This document shows positions 8,709 to 20,600 of a DNA stretch of 64,000 nt, piece by piece. The DNA is from Kocuria carniphila (GTDB lineage Bacteria > Actinomycetota > Actinomycetes > Actinomycetales > Micrococcaceae), in assembly GCF_004136555.1 (NCBI RefSeq), contig NZ_NOIT01000020.1, positions 1 through 64,000 on the forward strand, given 5' to 3'. How positions within the stretch are numbered: the stretch's first letter is position 1; each line of letters begins with the position of its first letter. The position numbers and the translations under genes were made by a program. The notes beneath the pieces were generated by a model. It saw only the letters and a list, made by a program, of their open reading frames with translations. It searched no databases and was not told the origin of the DNA.

Positions 8709-9002
8709 GATCTGAGGCAGAGATCCGCACCATGAACATTTCAGGCAGAGGTCCGTAAGAAAACGAGGGTATGAGCAGCACATCTCGACCCCAGATGTTC
8801 GCGGTCCTTCCTGACTCGCCGATCTCTGCCTCAGATGTTCACGGACACCTCGAACTCGCGCATCTCTACCCCAGATGTTCGATACCGCCACACTGCCCGC
8901 TAATCTCTGCCGTAAATGTTCACGGGCACCTCGAACCCGCGGACCTCTGCCGGAGATGTTCACCACCGCCACGTTCCCCGCGGATCTCTGCCCCACATGT
9001 TC
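8709..9002. repeat. Phased divergent repeat element, copy A
   Basis: Two reverse-oriented motif copies (8709-8727, degenerate, and 8734-8755) precede a conserved 55-bp central module (8746-8800). Forward copies follow, with ATGTTC at 8795, 8835, 8875, 8916, 8956 and 8997, a spacing of 40-41 bp. The forward motif is roughly CGGATCTCTGCCCCAGATGT. Spacers are about 18 bp and alternate between two related sequences, giving an 80-bp higher-order unit. Confidence 0.9.
8746..8800 (+). repeat. Central module of repeat element A (55 bp)
   Basis: It runs from CAGAG at 8746 to TGTTC at 8800 and aligns end to end, at equal total length, with 56671-56725, 58208-58262 and 58678-58732. Shared blocks are CAGAG at the left edge, a run of AAAA near base 16, GTAT near base 25, and CGACC-CAGATGT at the right edge. 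It marks where motif orientation flips. Confidence 0.8.
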
Positions 9003-9071
9003 CCGGCGCACTGGGCGCACGCGGGGCGGTCCGGCTCCGGGGTGCACGCGCACTCTTGCCCGCCCCTGTTC

Positions 9072-9077
9072 TAGAGT
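9072..9077 (+). promoter_or_regulatory. -10 box of the purine nucleoside phosphorylase gene, leaderless
   Basis: TAGAGT, preceded by TTC, lies 7 nt before the GTG at 9085. There is no ribosome site, so transcription probably starts at the start codon. Confidence 0.55.
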
Positions 9078-9084
9078 GGGGCGC

Positions 9085-9903
9085 GTGACTGAGAATGCAA
9101 CGGCTACCGCCGATCCCTTTGACATTGCCCGCCGTGCCGCTGACGCCATCCGTGAGCGCACCGGCGTGGAGAACCACCGCATCGCCCTGACCCTGGGTTC
9201 CGGGTGGGGTGAGGCCGCCGAGCTCATCGGTGAGACCGAGCACGAAATCCCGGCAACCGAGATCCCCGGATTCTCACGCCCCGCGCTGGAAGGCCACGTG
9301 GGTACCCTGCGCTCGATCAAGCTCGCCAACGGTCACTACGCCCTGGTGATTGGTGCGCGAACCCACTACTACGAAGGCAAGGGCGTGCGCGCCGTCGCCC
9401 ACGGTGTGCGCACCGCAGCCGCCGCAGGTGCCGAAATCATGATCCTGACCAACGGTTGCGGCGGTCTGAACCCCGCGTGGCAGCCCGGCACCCCGGTGCT
9501 GATCAGCGACCATATCAACCTCACGGCCACGTCCCCGCTCGAGGGTGCAACGTTCGTGGACCTCACCGACCTCTACTCGTCTCGCCTCCGCGAGATCGCG
9601 CATGAGGTCGATCCGAGTCTGGACGAGGGCGTCTACGCCCAGTTCCCCGGCCCGCACTACGAGACTCCGGCCGAGGTGCAAATGGCCAAGGTCCTCGGTG
9701 CCGATCTGGTGGGCATGTCCACGGCCCTCGAAGCCATCGCCGCGCGTCACGCCGGCATGGAGGTCTTCGGCATGTCGCTGGTGACCAACCTCGCCGCCGG
9801 TATCAGTGAGACCGCGCTCTCCCACGAAGAAGTTATCGAGGCCGGCGCCGCCGCCGGTCCTCGCATCTCCCGCCTGCTCGCGGACATCGTGGCCAAGCTC
9901 TAG
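9085..9903 (+). CDS. punA: Purine nucleoside phosphorylase
   Basis: A 272-residue trimeric-type purine nucleoside phosphorylase that cleaves inosine and guanosine with phosphate to give the base and ribose-1-phosphate. Visible family motifs are LTLGSGWGEAAEL near residue 35, the phosphate-binding GARTHYYEGKG near residue 90, NGCGGLNP, GPHYETPAEVQM and GMSTALEAIAARHAG. The GTG at 9085 is chosen because a -10 box lies 7 nt upstream and because upstream in-frame sequence belongs to the repeat array. It is a purine salvage enzyme, transcribed alone between a repeat region and a hairpin terminator. Confidence 0.92.
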   Translation: MTENATATADPFDIARRAADAIRERTGVENHRIALTLGSGWGEAAELIGETEHEIPATEIPGFSRPALEGHVGTLRSIKLANGHYALVIGARTHYYEGKGVRAVAHGVRTAAAAGAEIMILTNGCGGLNPAWQPGTPVLISDHINLTATSPLEGATFVDLTDLYSSRLREIAHEVDPSLDEGVYAQFPGPHYETPAEVQMAKVLGADLVGMSTALEAIAARHAGMEVFGMSLVTNLAAGISETALSHEEVIEAGAAAGPRISRLLADIVAKL

Positions 9904-9979
9904 GGCTTCACGCTCTTGGACGACGTCGCTCCCCCGGCCACGCGGCCAAGGTCACCTCGAGCGTCGTCGTACTAGTAAA

Positions 9980-10019
9980 CCGCCCGCGCAGCCTCCCCAG
10001 AAGGAGGTCGCGCGGGCGG
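9980..10019. terminator. Bidirectional terminator between punA and nirD
   Basis: The stem CCGCCCGCGC-GCCTCC pairs with GGAGGT-GCGCGGGCGG around a short loop between two convergent genes. There is no marked T-run. A weaker hairpin precedes it in the same gap. Confidence 0.8.
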
Positions 10020-10040
10020 CGTGCGTAGAAGAGGCGCGCG

Positions 10041-10373
10041 TCAGACCTGAATGTTCACGGCGCCGTCGTCGGCGATCTGGACCGGGTACACCGGGAGGGT
10101 GAAGTCCTGGCCCGTGAGGCACTCGCCGGTGCGCAAATCGTAGGTTTCCTTGTAGAGCGGCGAGGTGATGGAATCGTGCTCGCCGGTGCGGCCCACGATG
10201 CCGCGGGCCATGACCAGGGCGCCGGAGTTGGGGTCCTCATGGGCGAAAGCGAACACCTCGTCGCGCACGGTGCGCACCAGCGCGATCTGCTGACCATCGA
10301 TCAGGGCGGCCTCGGCCCAGTCCTGCTCCAAATCCGACAGTGAGCACACGCGGTGCCAAGTGGCAGTGGCCAT
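10041..10373 (-). CDS. nirD: Assimilatory nitrite reductase small subunit NirD
   Basis: A 110-residue NirD with a Rieske-like fold: MATATWHRVCSLSDLEQDW at the start, then QIALVRTVRDEVFAF, GIVGRTGEHDSITSPLYKETYDL and GECLTGQD. It lacks the cysteine-histidine pairs of a true Rieske centre, as is normal for NirD. It partners NirB in reducing nitrite to ammonium with NADH. The ATG at 10373 has GGAAGG upstream; the open frame to 10436 is longer than the family. Its position, divergent from nirB rather than downstream of it, is unusual. Confidence 0.9.
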   Translation of the reverse strand: MATATWHRVCSLSDLEQDWAEAALIDGQQIALVRTVRDEVFAFAHEDPNSGALVMARGIVGRTGEHDSITSPLYKETYDLRTGECLTGQDFTLPVYPVQIADDGAVNIQV

Positions 10374-10504
10374 GGTTTCTGTACCTTCCGTGCTGGGTGC
10401 GGGGTTCGTTCGTGGACCCGGCTGACCGTGACGCAATCGACAAGATGCTCACTGCAACATCGCCTGCGTGCGACGGTCAACCGTGTTTCAATTAAAGCAG
10501 CATT

Positions 10505-10525
10505 TGCCGAGCAACATATTCGGCA
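10505..10525. promoter_or_regulatory. Operator candidate in the nirD-nirB divergent region
   Basis: Inverted repeat TGCCGA (10505-10510) / TCGGCA (10520-10525) with a 9-bp centre, about halfway between the two divergent start codons. A nitrogen or nitrite regulator could bind here. I see no confident GlnR-type box. Functional assignment is inference. Confidence 0.35.
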
Positions 10526-10606
10526 CCTGCGCAAACACTGTACGACCCCGGGGTTACCGGCCAACGTCACCGATCCCGGGGACTCCTACACCGAGAGGTC
10601 GTCAGC

Positions 10607-13273
10607 ATGGGTCAGACCACCCCGCCCGTCACCGTCGAAACCAGCACCGGCAACGCTCCCGAACCGACGGCAACCGCCCCCGATGCGCGCAGGATCGTGG
10701 TGGTCGGCGGTGGACCGGCAGCGCACCGTTTCGTGACGAGCCTAGTGTCCCGCGGCCTGGGTGATGACACGGTCACCGTGCTCTCGGAGGAAAAGTACGT
10801 GCCGTACGACCGCGTGGGTCTGGAGAAGCTCTTCGGCGACACTTCCACGGACCTGACTCTGGCCAATGGCGAGATCTGGGAGCACCCGGGCGTGGAGCTG
10901 CACGTGGGTGAACGTGCGGCGGACATCGATCTGGATGAGCAGTGCATCATTTCGGTGAGCGGTCAGCGCTACCCGTATGACGAGTTGATCCTGGCAACCG
11001 GTTCCAATGCGGCGTCACTGAACATTCCTGGCGGTCAGAAGACCCACAAGTTCCGCACCGTGGATGACGTCAAGGGCATCGTGGCGGACATCGACCGACT
11101 GCAGGAGAAGCTGGGACGTGCCCCGCGCGGCGTCGTGGTGGGCGGCGGTCTGCTGGGCCTGGAAGCAGCGGCCGGCCTCAAGGAACTGGGCGCGGAAGCC
11201 ACCATTCTGGACGTGGCCGAATGGCTGCTCAGCACCGAAATGGACCAGGGCGGCGGGCAGGCGGTCAACGCACTGATCGGCCAAGTGGGCATCGACGTCC
11301 ACTGCTCCACCTTCATTTCCGGCGTCAACACGGACGGGGGCGAGGTCGTGTCGGTCTCCGTCAAGGACGGCGATGACATCCCGGCGGACCTCGTGATCCT
11401 CGCCGTGGGTATTCGTCCCCGCGAGGGTCTGGCCCGCCGCGCGGGATTCCACCTGGCCGACCGCGGCGGCGTGGTGGTCGACGAGCGCTGCGCCACCTCC
11501 GTGCCGCACGTGTGGGCCATCGGCGAGGTCGCCTCGATCCTGGGCCGCACGTGGGGTCTGGTGGCACCGGCCAACACCATGGCGGACGTGGTCGCCGAAC
11601 AGCTCACCGGCGGCTCCAAGGTGGTCGAGTCCTTCGACACCGCGACCAAACTCAAGTTCTCGGGGATCGACGTCGCGAGCTTCGGTGATACCGGTGGCAC
11701 CACTGAGGGCTGCCTGGAAATCGTCTACGCGGATCCCGCGCGAGGCCTGTACCAGAAGATCGTGACGTCCTCGGATGCCTCGGTCCTGTTGGGCGGCGTG
11801 TTCGTTGGCGACGCCGCTCCCTACGATTCCCTGCGCCCCCTCCTGGGCCGCGCGCTTCCGGGTGAACCCGGCGCTTACCTTTCCGCCGCCGGTTCCGAGG
11901 CACCGGACACCGAACTGCCCGACGACGCCATCCTGTGTTCCTGCAATGCCGTCTCGTTCGGCACCGTGCGCGAGGCCGTGCGCGATGGTAACCACGACGT
12001 TCCCGCGCTCAAGGGCTGCACCAACGCCGGCACCCAGTGCGGTTCGTGCGTACCCATGCTGCAGAAGACGCTGGGCCAGGAACTCGGCAAGCTGGGCCTC
12101 ACCGTGTCCAAGTCGCTGTGCGAGCACTTCGAGATGTCCCGCGCAGAACTCTTCGAGGCCGTGCTGGTCACCGGCCTGGCCGACTTTCCCGCCGTACTCG
12201 AGCGCTTCGGCACGGGCGAAGACGGCTGTGCAGTGTGCAAGCCCACCGTGGCGTCCATCCTGCACTCGATCCGCCACGACTACGCCCTGGATTCCGGCCG
12301 CGGCACCCTGCAGGACACCAACGACCGGGCGCTGGCCAATATGCAGAAGGACGGTACGTACTCGGTGGTCCCCCGAATCCCCGGTGGCGAAATCACACCG
12401 GAAAAGCTGGCGGTCATCGCCCGCGTGGGCCAGGAGTTCAACCTCTACACCAAGCTCACTGCGGCCCAGCGCATCGGGCTGTTCGGTGCCCGCTTGGAAC
12501 AGCTCCCCCTGATCTGGAAGCAGCTGGTGGACGCCGGCTTCGAGTCCGGTTCCGCGTACGGCAAGGCACTGCGCAACGTGAAGTCCTGCATTGGCAGCAC
12601 GTGGTGCCGGTTCGGTGTGCAGGATTCGGTGGCCATGGGCATCGACCTGGAGAACCGGTACAAGGGGCTGCGCTCACCCCACAAGTTCAAATTCGGTGTC
12701 TCCGGTTGCGCTCGCGAGTGCGCGGAGGCACAGGCCAAGGACGTTGGTGTGGTGGCCACCACCGACGGGTGGAACCTGTTCTTGGCCGGCAACGGCGGCG
12801 CCAACCCGGTGCACGGTCGGCTGTTCGCGCAGGGTCTGGACGAGACAACCCTGATCACCTACATCGACCGTTTCCTGTTGTACTACATCCGGACTGCGGA
12901 CAAGCTGCAGCGCACCGCCCGCTGGATGGAAGACCTGGACGAGCGATACAACGGTGACGGCATGGACCACCTGCGCTCCGTGATCATGGACGATTCCCTG
13001 GGGATCTGCGCAGATTTGGACCGTGCCATGGAAACCCACGTCAAGGAGTACCGGGATGAGTGGGCCGAGACCCTCAAGGACCCGGATCGCTTGCGACGAT
13101 TCCGCCCGTTCGTCAACGAACCCGAGACCCAGGACAACGGTGCACGCATGTATGTTCTGGAGCGCGACCAGATTCGTCCGGCCACCGCGCAGGAAATTGC
13201 GGCGTCCGAATCCGGTGAAGGGCCGGTCTTGGTCACCGGGGCAAAAATTCCGGTGGGCGCACCCACCCCGTAA
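10607..13273 (+). CDS. nirB: Assimilatory nitrite reductase [NADH] large subunit NirB
   Basis: An 888-residue nitrite reductase large subunit. Domain order: FAD/NAD-binding oxidoreductase (IVVVGGGPAAHRF near residue 27, second dinucleotide site VVGGGLLGLEAAAG near 180), two BFD-like [2Fe-2S] segments (CSCNAVSFG...GCTNAGTQCGSCVP and LCEHF...CAVCKP), then the sirohaem/[4Fe-4S] domain (CIGSTWCRFG and KFGVSGCARECAEA, which supply the cluster cysteines). It carries out six-electron reduction of nitrite to ammonium in the cytoplasm. Length is typical. The ATG at 10607 follows GAGAGG. Sirohaem would come from the HemD/SUMT/CbiX genes at 21-24 kb. Confidence 0.95.
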   Translation: MGQTTPPVTVETSTGNAPEPTATAPDARRIVVVGGGPAAHRFVTSLVSRGLGDDTVTVLSEEKYVPYDRVGLEKLFGDTSTDLTLANGEIWEHPGVELHVGERAADIDLDEQCIISVSGQRYPYDELILATGSNAASLNIPGGQKTHKFRTVDDVKGIVADIDRLQEKLGRAPRGVVVGGGLLGLEAAAGLKELGAEATILDVAEWLLSTEMDQGGGQAVNALIGQVGIDVHCSTFISGVNTDGGEVVSVSVKDGDDIPADLVILAVGIRPREGLARRAGFHLADRGGVVVDERCATSVPHVWAIGEVASILGRTWGLVAPANTMADVVAEQLTGGSKVVESFDTATKLKFSGIDVASFGDTGGTTEGCLEIVYADPARGLYQKIVTSSDASVLLGGVFVGDAAPYDSLRPLLGRALPGEPGAYLSAAGSEAPDTELPDDAILCSCNAVSFGTVREAVRDGNHDVPALKGCTNAGTQCGSCVPMLQKTLGQELGKLGLTVSKSLCEHFEMSRAELFEAVLVTGLADFPAVLERFGTGEDGCAVCKPTVASILHSIRHDYALDSGRGTLQDTNDRALANMQKDGTYSVVPRIPGGEITPEKLAVIARVGQEFNLYTKLTAAQRIGLFGARLEQLPLIWKQLVDAGFESGSAYGKALRNVKSCIGSTWCRFGVQDSVAMGIDLENRYKGLRSPHKFKFGVSGCARECAEAQAKDVGVVATTDGWNLFLAGNGGANPVHGRLFAQGLDETTLITYIDRFLLYYIRTADKLQRTARWMEDLDERYNGDGMDHLRSVIMDDSLGICADLDRAMETHVKEYRDEWAETLKDPDRLRRFRPFVNEPETQDNGARMYVLERDQIRPATAQEIAASESGEGPVLVTGAKIPVGAPTP

Positions 13274-13365
13274 CTGGCGGAATGTCAGCAACGGGGCGGT
13301 CAACCGTCTAGACTGGACAAAGAATTTATTTACCCCTCGCGGTTGCAGTCTGAAAGGGTGCACTC

Positions 13366-13743
13366 ATGGTCAGAAGAGATGAAGCCTCCGTCAACGAGCA
13401 GGAGACTACTCGTCGCTCGGCCGAACGCGGAAGCCACGCCATCAAGCCCCGCACTTTCTCGGGTGAGGGCGAGACGATCAAGAGCTTGATCCTGCTTCTC
13501 GGCGGCATGATCACCATTGTGGCCAGCCTCTGGATGTTCGCCAGCTACCCCAACAGCTGGTGGATCTTCCTGCTGGGCATCCTCGCATACGGTCTCGCGT
13601 TGTTCGTGCCCACCACCATCACCTCCGGTGCAACGGCCAAACACTCCACCGGTGGCACCGAGCTCACGCTGGACCTGCCCGCCGGCCCGCACGAAATGGC
13701 CCAGCGCCCCAACGTGCCCAATGGGGCCCAGGTCAACCACTAA
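13366..13743 (+). CDS. Small membrane protein of unknown function
   Basis: A 125-residue protein not recognised as a named family. A charged N-terminus of about 45 residues precedes two adjacent hydrophobic segments (about residues 41-58 and 63-80), separated by SYPNSW. The tail is Pro/Gly/Ala-rich, and no signal peptidase site is apparent. It is probably an inner-membrane hairpin with both ends in the cytoplasm. GAAAGGG precedes the ATG at 13366. It follows nirB by 92 bp and ends at a strong terminator, so it may be read through from nirB, but a link to nitrite reduction is unproven. Confidence 0.75.
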   Translation: MVRRDEASVNEQETTRRSAERGSHAIKPRTFSGEGETIKSLILLLGGMITIVASLWMFASYPNSWWIFLLGILAYGLALFVPTTITSGATAKHSTGGTELTLDLPAGPHEMAQRPNVPNGAQVNH

Positions 13744-13755
13744 GTTTCACCGCAA

Positions 13756-13791
13756 AGAACCCCGTCACCGAAGTTCCGGTGGCGGGGTTCT
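13756..13791 (+). terminator. Rho-independent terminator
   Basis: The stem AGAACCCCG-CACCG / CGGTG-CGGGGTTCT with one internal mismatch and a 6-nt loop is followed by TTTC, directly after the small membrane protein gene. Confidence 0.85.
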
Positions 13792-14105
13792 TTCGTTGTG
13801 ATCGCGGGTGCGGGCCTGTGGAGTGGACGCCAGGCCGACGACGGCGCGGCTAAGGGGCCGCTAGAGCCGAAAGGATCACCTCGAGGGGCGTGAGGACCTT
13901 CGCGGGACCCCACAGGGGCTCTACCGGTGCAGGAAACGTCTGGCCAGGCTCCCGCGGCGCACAGAATGCCACGGTCCGACGACGCCGCTCGGCTCGGTCC
14001 TCGGTCCAGTCCTCGAGACCGCTCTGTCCATTCCTCGGTACGGCTCGGCTCAATCCTCGGTACGGCTCGGTCCAGTCCTCGGTACCGCTCGGCTTGGGCC
14101 TCGGT
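13792..14105. other. Intergenic region with 22-bp repeats
   Basis: About 310 bp between convergent genes. The first half shows nothing recognisable; the second half is the CCTCGG tandem repeat that runs into the end of the rmlCD gene. No gene is supported. Confidence 0.6.

Positions 14106-14117
<12 letters not shown>
13999..14117. repeat. 22-bp tandem repeat at the 3' end of the RmlC-RmlD gene
   Basis: CCTCGG (CCTCGA in the second copy) recurs at 13999, 14011, 14033, 14055, 14077, 14099 and 14111, giving spacings of 12, 22, 22, 22, 22 and 12. The unit resembles CAGTCCTCGGTACGGCTCGG. The last copy encodes the C-terminal residues of the rmlCD product, so the repeat has grown into or from the coding end. 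Confidence 0.85.
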
Positions 14118-17150
<3,033 letters not shown>

Positions 17151-17398
17151 AATTCCCCCTCAAGACCAACACTGCACGGTCCCCACCGAGCAGAGTGCTT
17201 CTTCTACGGTAGCAAGCGAGAGAAGAATTTAGAGACTGTTCACCCAATGAACCGCCGAATGGTGGACAAACCCGTGTTCAAGCTGTCCACACTTGCGCGG
17301 ATTTATCCCCAAATTCGCGATTCCCTCTGGCCCCCACCCCTGTTGCCGGAGCATAGTGAAGGTCCGGGACGGTAAGGGGAGCACCCGGGGGAGAACAG

Positions 17399-17641
17399 AT
17401 GATGGGGCACATTCAGTTGAGCGAGAACACGATCCAGCGACACAGATCTCACCATGATTCGAACGGTTCGCGAGCGGCCACAATAGTCACGACCTTGCTG
17501 ACTCTGGTGATCCTGGTGGCCTTGGGCGCGCTGGTGTACAACTACGTCAGCAACGCGCGCCCGCAGGTGGCCACCTCCGCGCATGCACCGCACAGCATGT
17601 CTGACGTGCAGCACACGGCACGGGCGTCAGCTCAGTCCTGA
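17399..17641 (+). CDS. Small single-pass membrane protein of unknown function
   Basis: An 80-residue protein not recognised as a family. It has a basic, histidine-containing N-terminus, one hydrophobic segment (about residues 27-48, IVTTLLTLVILVALGALVYNY) and a polar tail of about 30 residues. The ATG at 17399 (or 17402) follows GGGGGAGA at good spacing, which is the main support for its reality. It overlaps the mfd stop by 10 bp in a convergent arrangement, with no terminator between. Function unknown. Confidence 0.6.
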   Translation: MMGHIQLSENTIQRHRSHHDSNGSRAATIVTTLLTLVILVALGALVYNYVSNARPQVATSAHAPHSMSDVQHTARASAQS

Positions 17642-20600
17642 TCGCTGGGAGGCTGCGTCGTGGTCACCGGGAAGATCGCGTCAAGCACTTCGCGTGCCCA
17701 CGCCAGGATCGCTTCGTCCACGAGGTCTTTGCCGCCGATCCGGTCCGTCTTGGGTTTGGGAATGAGCACCATGCGCCGATCGGTTCCCGGGATCGCCTTG
17801 ATCTGCGCACCCTGGTACATGCGCTTGAGCCGCATCTCTCGCGACTCCGGCAGGTCAGCCGGCGCGAACCTGATCATGTTGCCCTGCGTGGCCACATCCG
17901 TCAGTCCCGAAGCGCGCGCCAAGATGCGCAGTCGCGCCACGTCCAACAAATTCTTGACCGGGGTGGGCAGTGGTCCGTAACGGTCCTGAAGCTCCTCGCC
18001 GGCTTCCACCACGGCCTCTTCCGTGGCGGCATTGGCAATGTTGCGGTATGCCTCCAGGCGCAACCGCTCCCCCGGTACGTAGTCGTGCGGCAGGTGCGCG
18101 TTGACGGGCAGTTCGATCTTCATTTCCGACGGCGCCTGGTCCTGATCACCGCGGTACTCGGCCACGGCCTCGCCCACGAGACGCAGGTACATGTCGAAAC
18201 CGACACCTGCGATGTGACCGGATTGCTCGCCACCCAGCAGGTTGCCCGCACCACGGATCTCGAGGTCCTTCATGGCCAACTGCATACCCGAACCGAGTTC
18301 GTTGTGCGCCGCGACGGCCTTGAGCCGCTCCAGGGCAGTTTCGCTCAGGGGCTTCTCCGCCGGATACAGGAAGTACGCGTAGGCGCGTTCGCGGCCACGC
18401 CCCACACGGCCGCGCAGCTGATGCAGCTGGGACAGGCCGTAACGGTCCGCGCCGTCCACGATCAGGGTGTTGGCGTTGGCGATGTCCAGACCGGTTTCCA
18501 CAATGGTCGTGCAGACCAGCACATCGAACTTCTTCTCCCAGAAGTCCACGATGATCTGCTCCAACCGGGACTCGGTCATCTGCCCGTGTGCCACCGCGAT
18601 CCGCGCCTCGGGTACGAGTTCCGCGAGTGCCTTGGCCTGGGCGTCGATCGACGAGACCCGGTTGTGAATGAAGAACACCTGGCCCTCGCGCATCAGCTCA
18701 CGCCGGATGGCCGCGGACACCTGCTTCTGGGTGTAGGGGCCCACGTAGGTGAGCACGGGGTGGCGTTCCTCGGGCGGGGTGGCCAGCGTGGACGTCTCGC
18801 GGATGCCCGTCATGGACATCTCCAGGGTGCGCGGAATGGGCGTTGCGGACATCGCCAGCACGTCCACGTCGGTGCGCATGGCCTTGAGCTTCTCCTTGTG
18901 CTCCACGCCAAAGCGCTGTTCCTCGTCGATGATGACCAGGCCCAGGTTCTTGAACTGCATTTCCTTGCTGAGCAGCCGGTGGGTACCGATCACCACGTCC
19001 ACCGCGCCGGATCGCAAGCCTTCCAGCGTGGCCTTGGATTCCTTGGCGGTCTGGAACCGGGACAGAGTAGCCAGGCGCACCGGGAATCCGGAGAACCGCT
19101 CGGCGAACGTCTCGGTGTGCTGCTGGGCAAGCAGCGTGGTGGGTACCAGAACCGCTACCTGTTTGCCGTCCTGCACGGCCTTGAACGCGGCACGTACGGC
19201 CACTTCGGTCTTGCCGTAGCCCACGTCGCCGGAGATCAAGCGGTCCATGGGGATGGGGCGTTCCATGTCCGCCTTGACCTCGTCGATCGTGGTCAGCTGG
19301 TCCGGGGTTTCGATGTACGGGAACGCCTGTTCCAGCTCACGCTGCCACGGGGTGTCCGGCCCGAAGGGATGCCCCTTGGACGCCATGCGAGCCGAGTACA
19401 ACCGGATCAGCTCGTTGGCGATCTCCTTGACGGCCCTCTTGGCGCTGCGCTTGGTCTTGTTCCAGTCCGAGCCGCCCATCTTGGACAACGACGGCGCTTC
19501 CCCGCCCACGTACGTGCTCACCTGATCGAGCTGGTCGGTGGGCACGAACAAGCGGTCCCGGGGACCGTTGCGCTTGGACGGCGCGTATTCGAGCACGAGG
19601 TATTCGCGCATGGGCTTGGGCTGACCCGGGGTGATTATCGCACCGGCGATCGGGCGCTGCACGAGTTCAATGAATTGACCGATACCGTGCTGTTCGTGCA
19701 CCACATAATCACCCTTCTGCAGGGTGAGTGGGTCCACCTGGTTACGCTTGCGCCGCTGCGGCAGTTTGCGCATGTCCCGGGTGGTGTACGCCGTGGAACG
19801 ACCCAGAACATCGGCCTCGGTCAGCAGCGCGATCCGCGGCCCCTCGAAAACGAACCCTCGACCGGCACGCGCCGTGGTGAGTTCCACCAACCCCGACTCG
19901 GGCGCCTCGTCGATGGATTCGAAATGGGCGGCAGGAATCTGGGCACCGTGCAGCAACTCGCTCAGTCGGTCGAGCGGACCGGGTCCGTCGGTGACGAGCA
20001 CGACCCGCCAACCCTCGGCCATGCGACCCGCCATGAACTGCAACATGGCGTCCACGTCGCCGGAGAATCGCGCGGGTTCCCGTGCCGCGACGTTGAGGGT
20101 GTCCGCGTCCGTGTCCGCCAGGCGAACTTCTTCCTCGGTGGAATCTGCGTCGATGTCACCCACGCTCACGGCGTTCACGTTGAGTCCGGTGATCGACCAC
20201 CAGCCCACGGATCGGTCCAGGGCGAGTTGCCGGGTCTCCGCGATCTCGTGGAACGATCCGGCGGCCAGGCTGCGTTCCTGCCCGTCCTCGGACTCGACTG
20301 CGGTGTTGAGATCCAACGGAGCATCACTGCCGCCGGAGGCCGATTCCCACGCGGCCATGAGGAATTCCTGATTGGTTGCCACCAGGTCGTGGGCGCGGGC
20401 GCGCACCTTCTCGGGTTCGATCACCACGGTCATGGATCCCTCGGGCACCAAGGACAGCACAGGGACCATGTCGTCCGCGAGCAGCGGAGCAAGTGATTCC
20501 ATACCCTCCACGTACTGACCACCGGCAATGCGTTCGAGGATCTCCCGGCCACCGGGCAGCTGATCCTTGAGCTTGGCCGCGCGGGACATCACCGTGGGCG

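Larger units (their letters stand above)
8339..9071. other. Repeat-rich intergenic region upstream of purine nucleoside phosphorylase
   Basis: About 730 bp with no supportable gene. Many overlapping open frames exist on both strands, but they arise from short-period GC-rich repeats and have no ribosome sites. It holds a 30-bp tandem repeat (8486-8636) and the first phased divergent repeat element (8709-9002). Confidence 0.8.

Noticed and set aside
8313-8781. Small repetitive proteins encoded across the 30-bp array
   Set aside because: The repeat unit is a multiple of three, so several frames stay open by necessity. Peptides are Arg/Gly/Pro repeats without start signals.
8785-9002. CRISPR array (regular direct repeats with spacers)
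   Set aside because: Motifs of about 22 bp are degenerate, spacers are only about 18 bp and resemble each other, copies occur in both orientations, and no cas gene is near. This is a phased repeat, not CRISPR.
10540-10580. GlnR-type box upstream of nirB
   Set aside because: GTTAC and GTCAC half-sites occur, but their spacing (8 bp) does not match the actinobacterial GlnR consensus, so I do not report a GlnR site.
18085-20496. 803-codon open frame opposite mfd
   Set aside because: An antisense shadow typical of high-GC DNA. The protein is His/Gly/Arg-rich with no motif, and mfd is fully convincing on the other strand.
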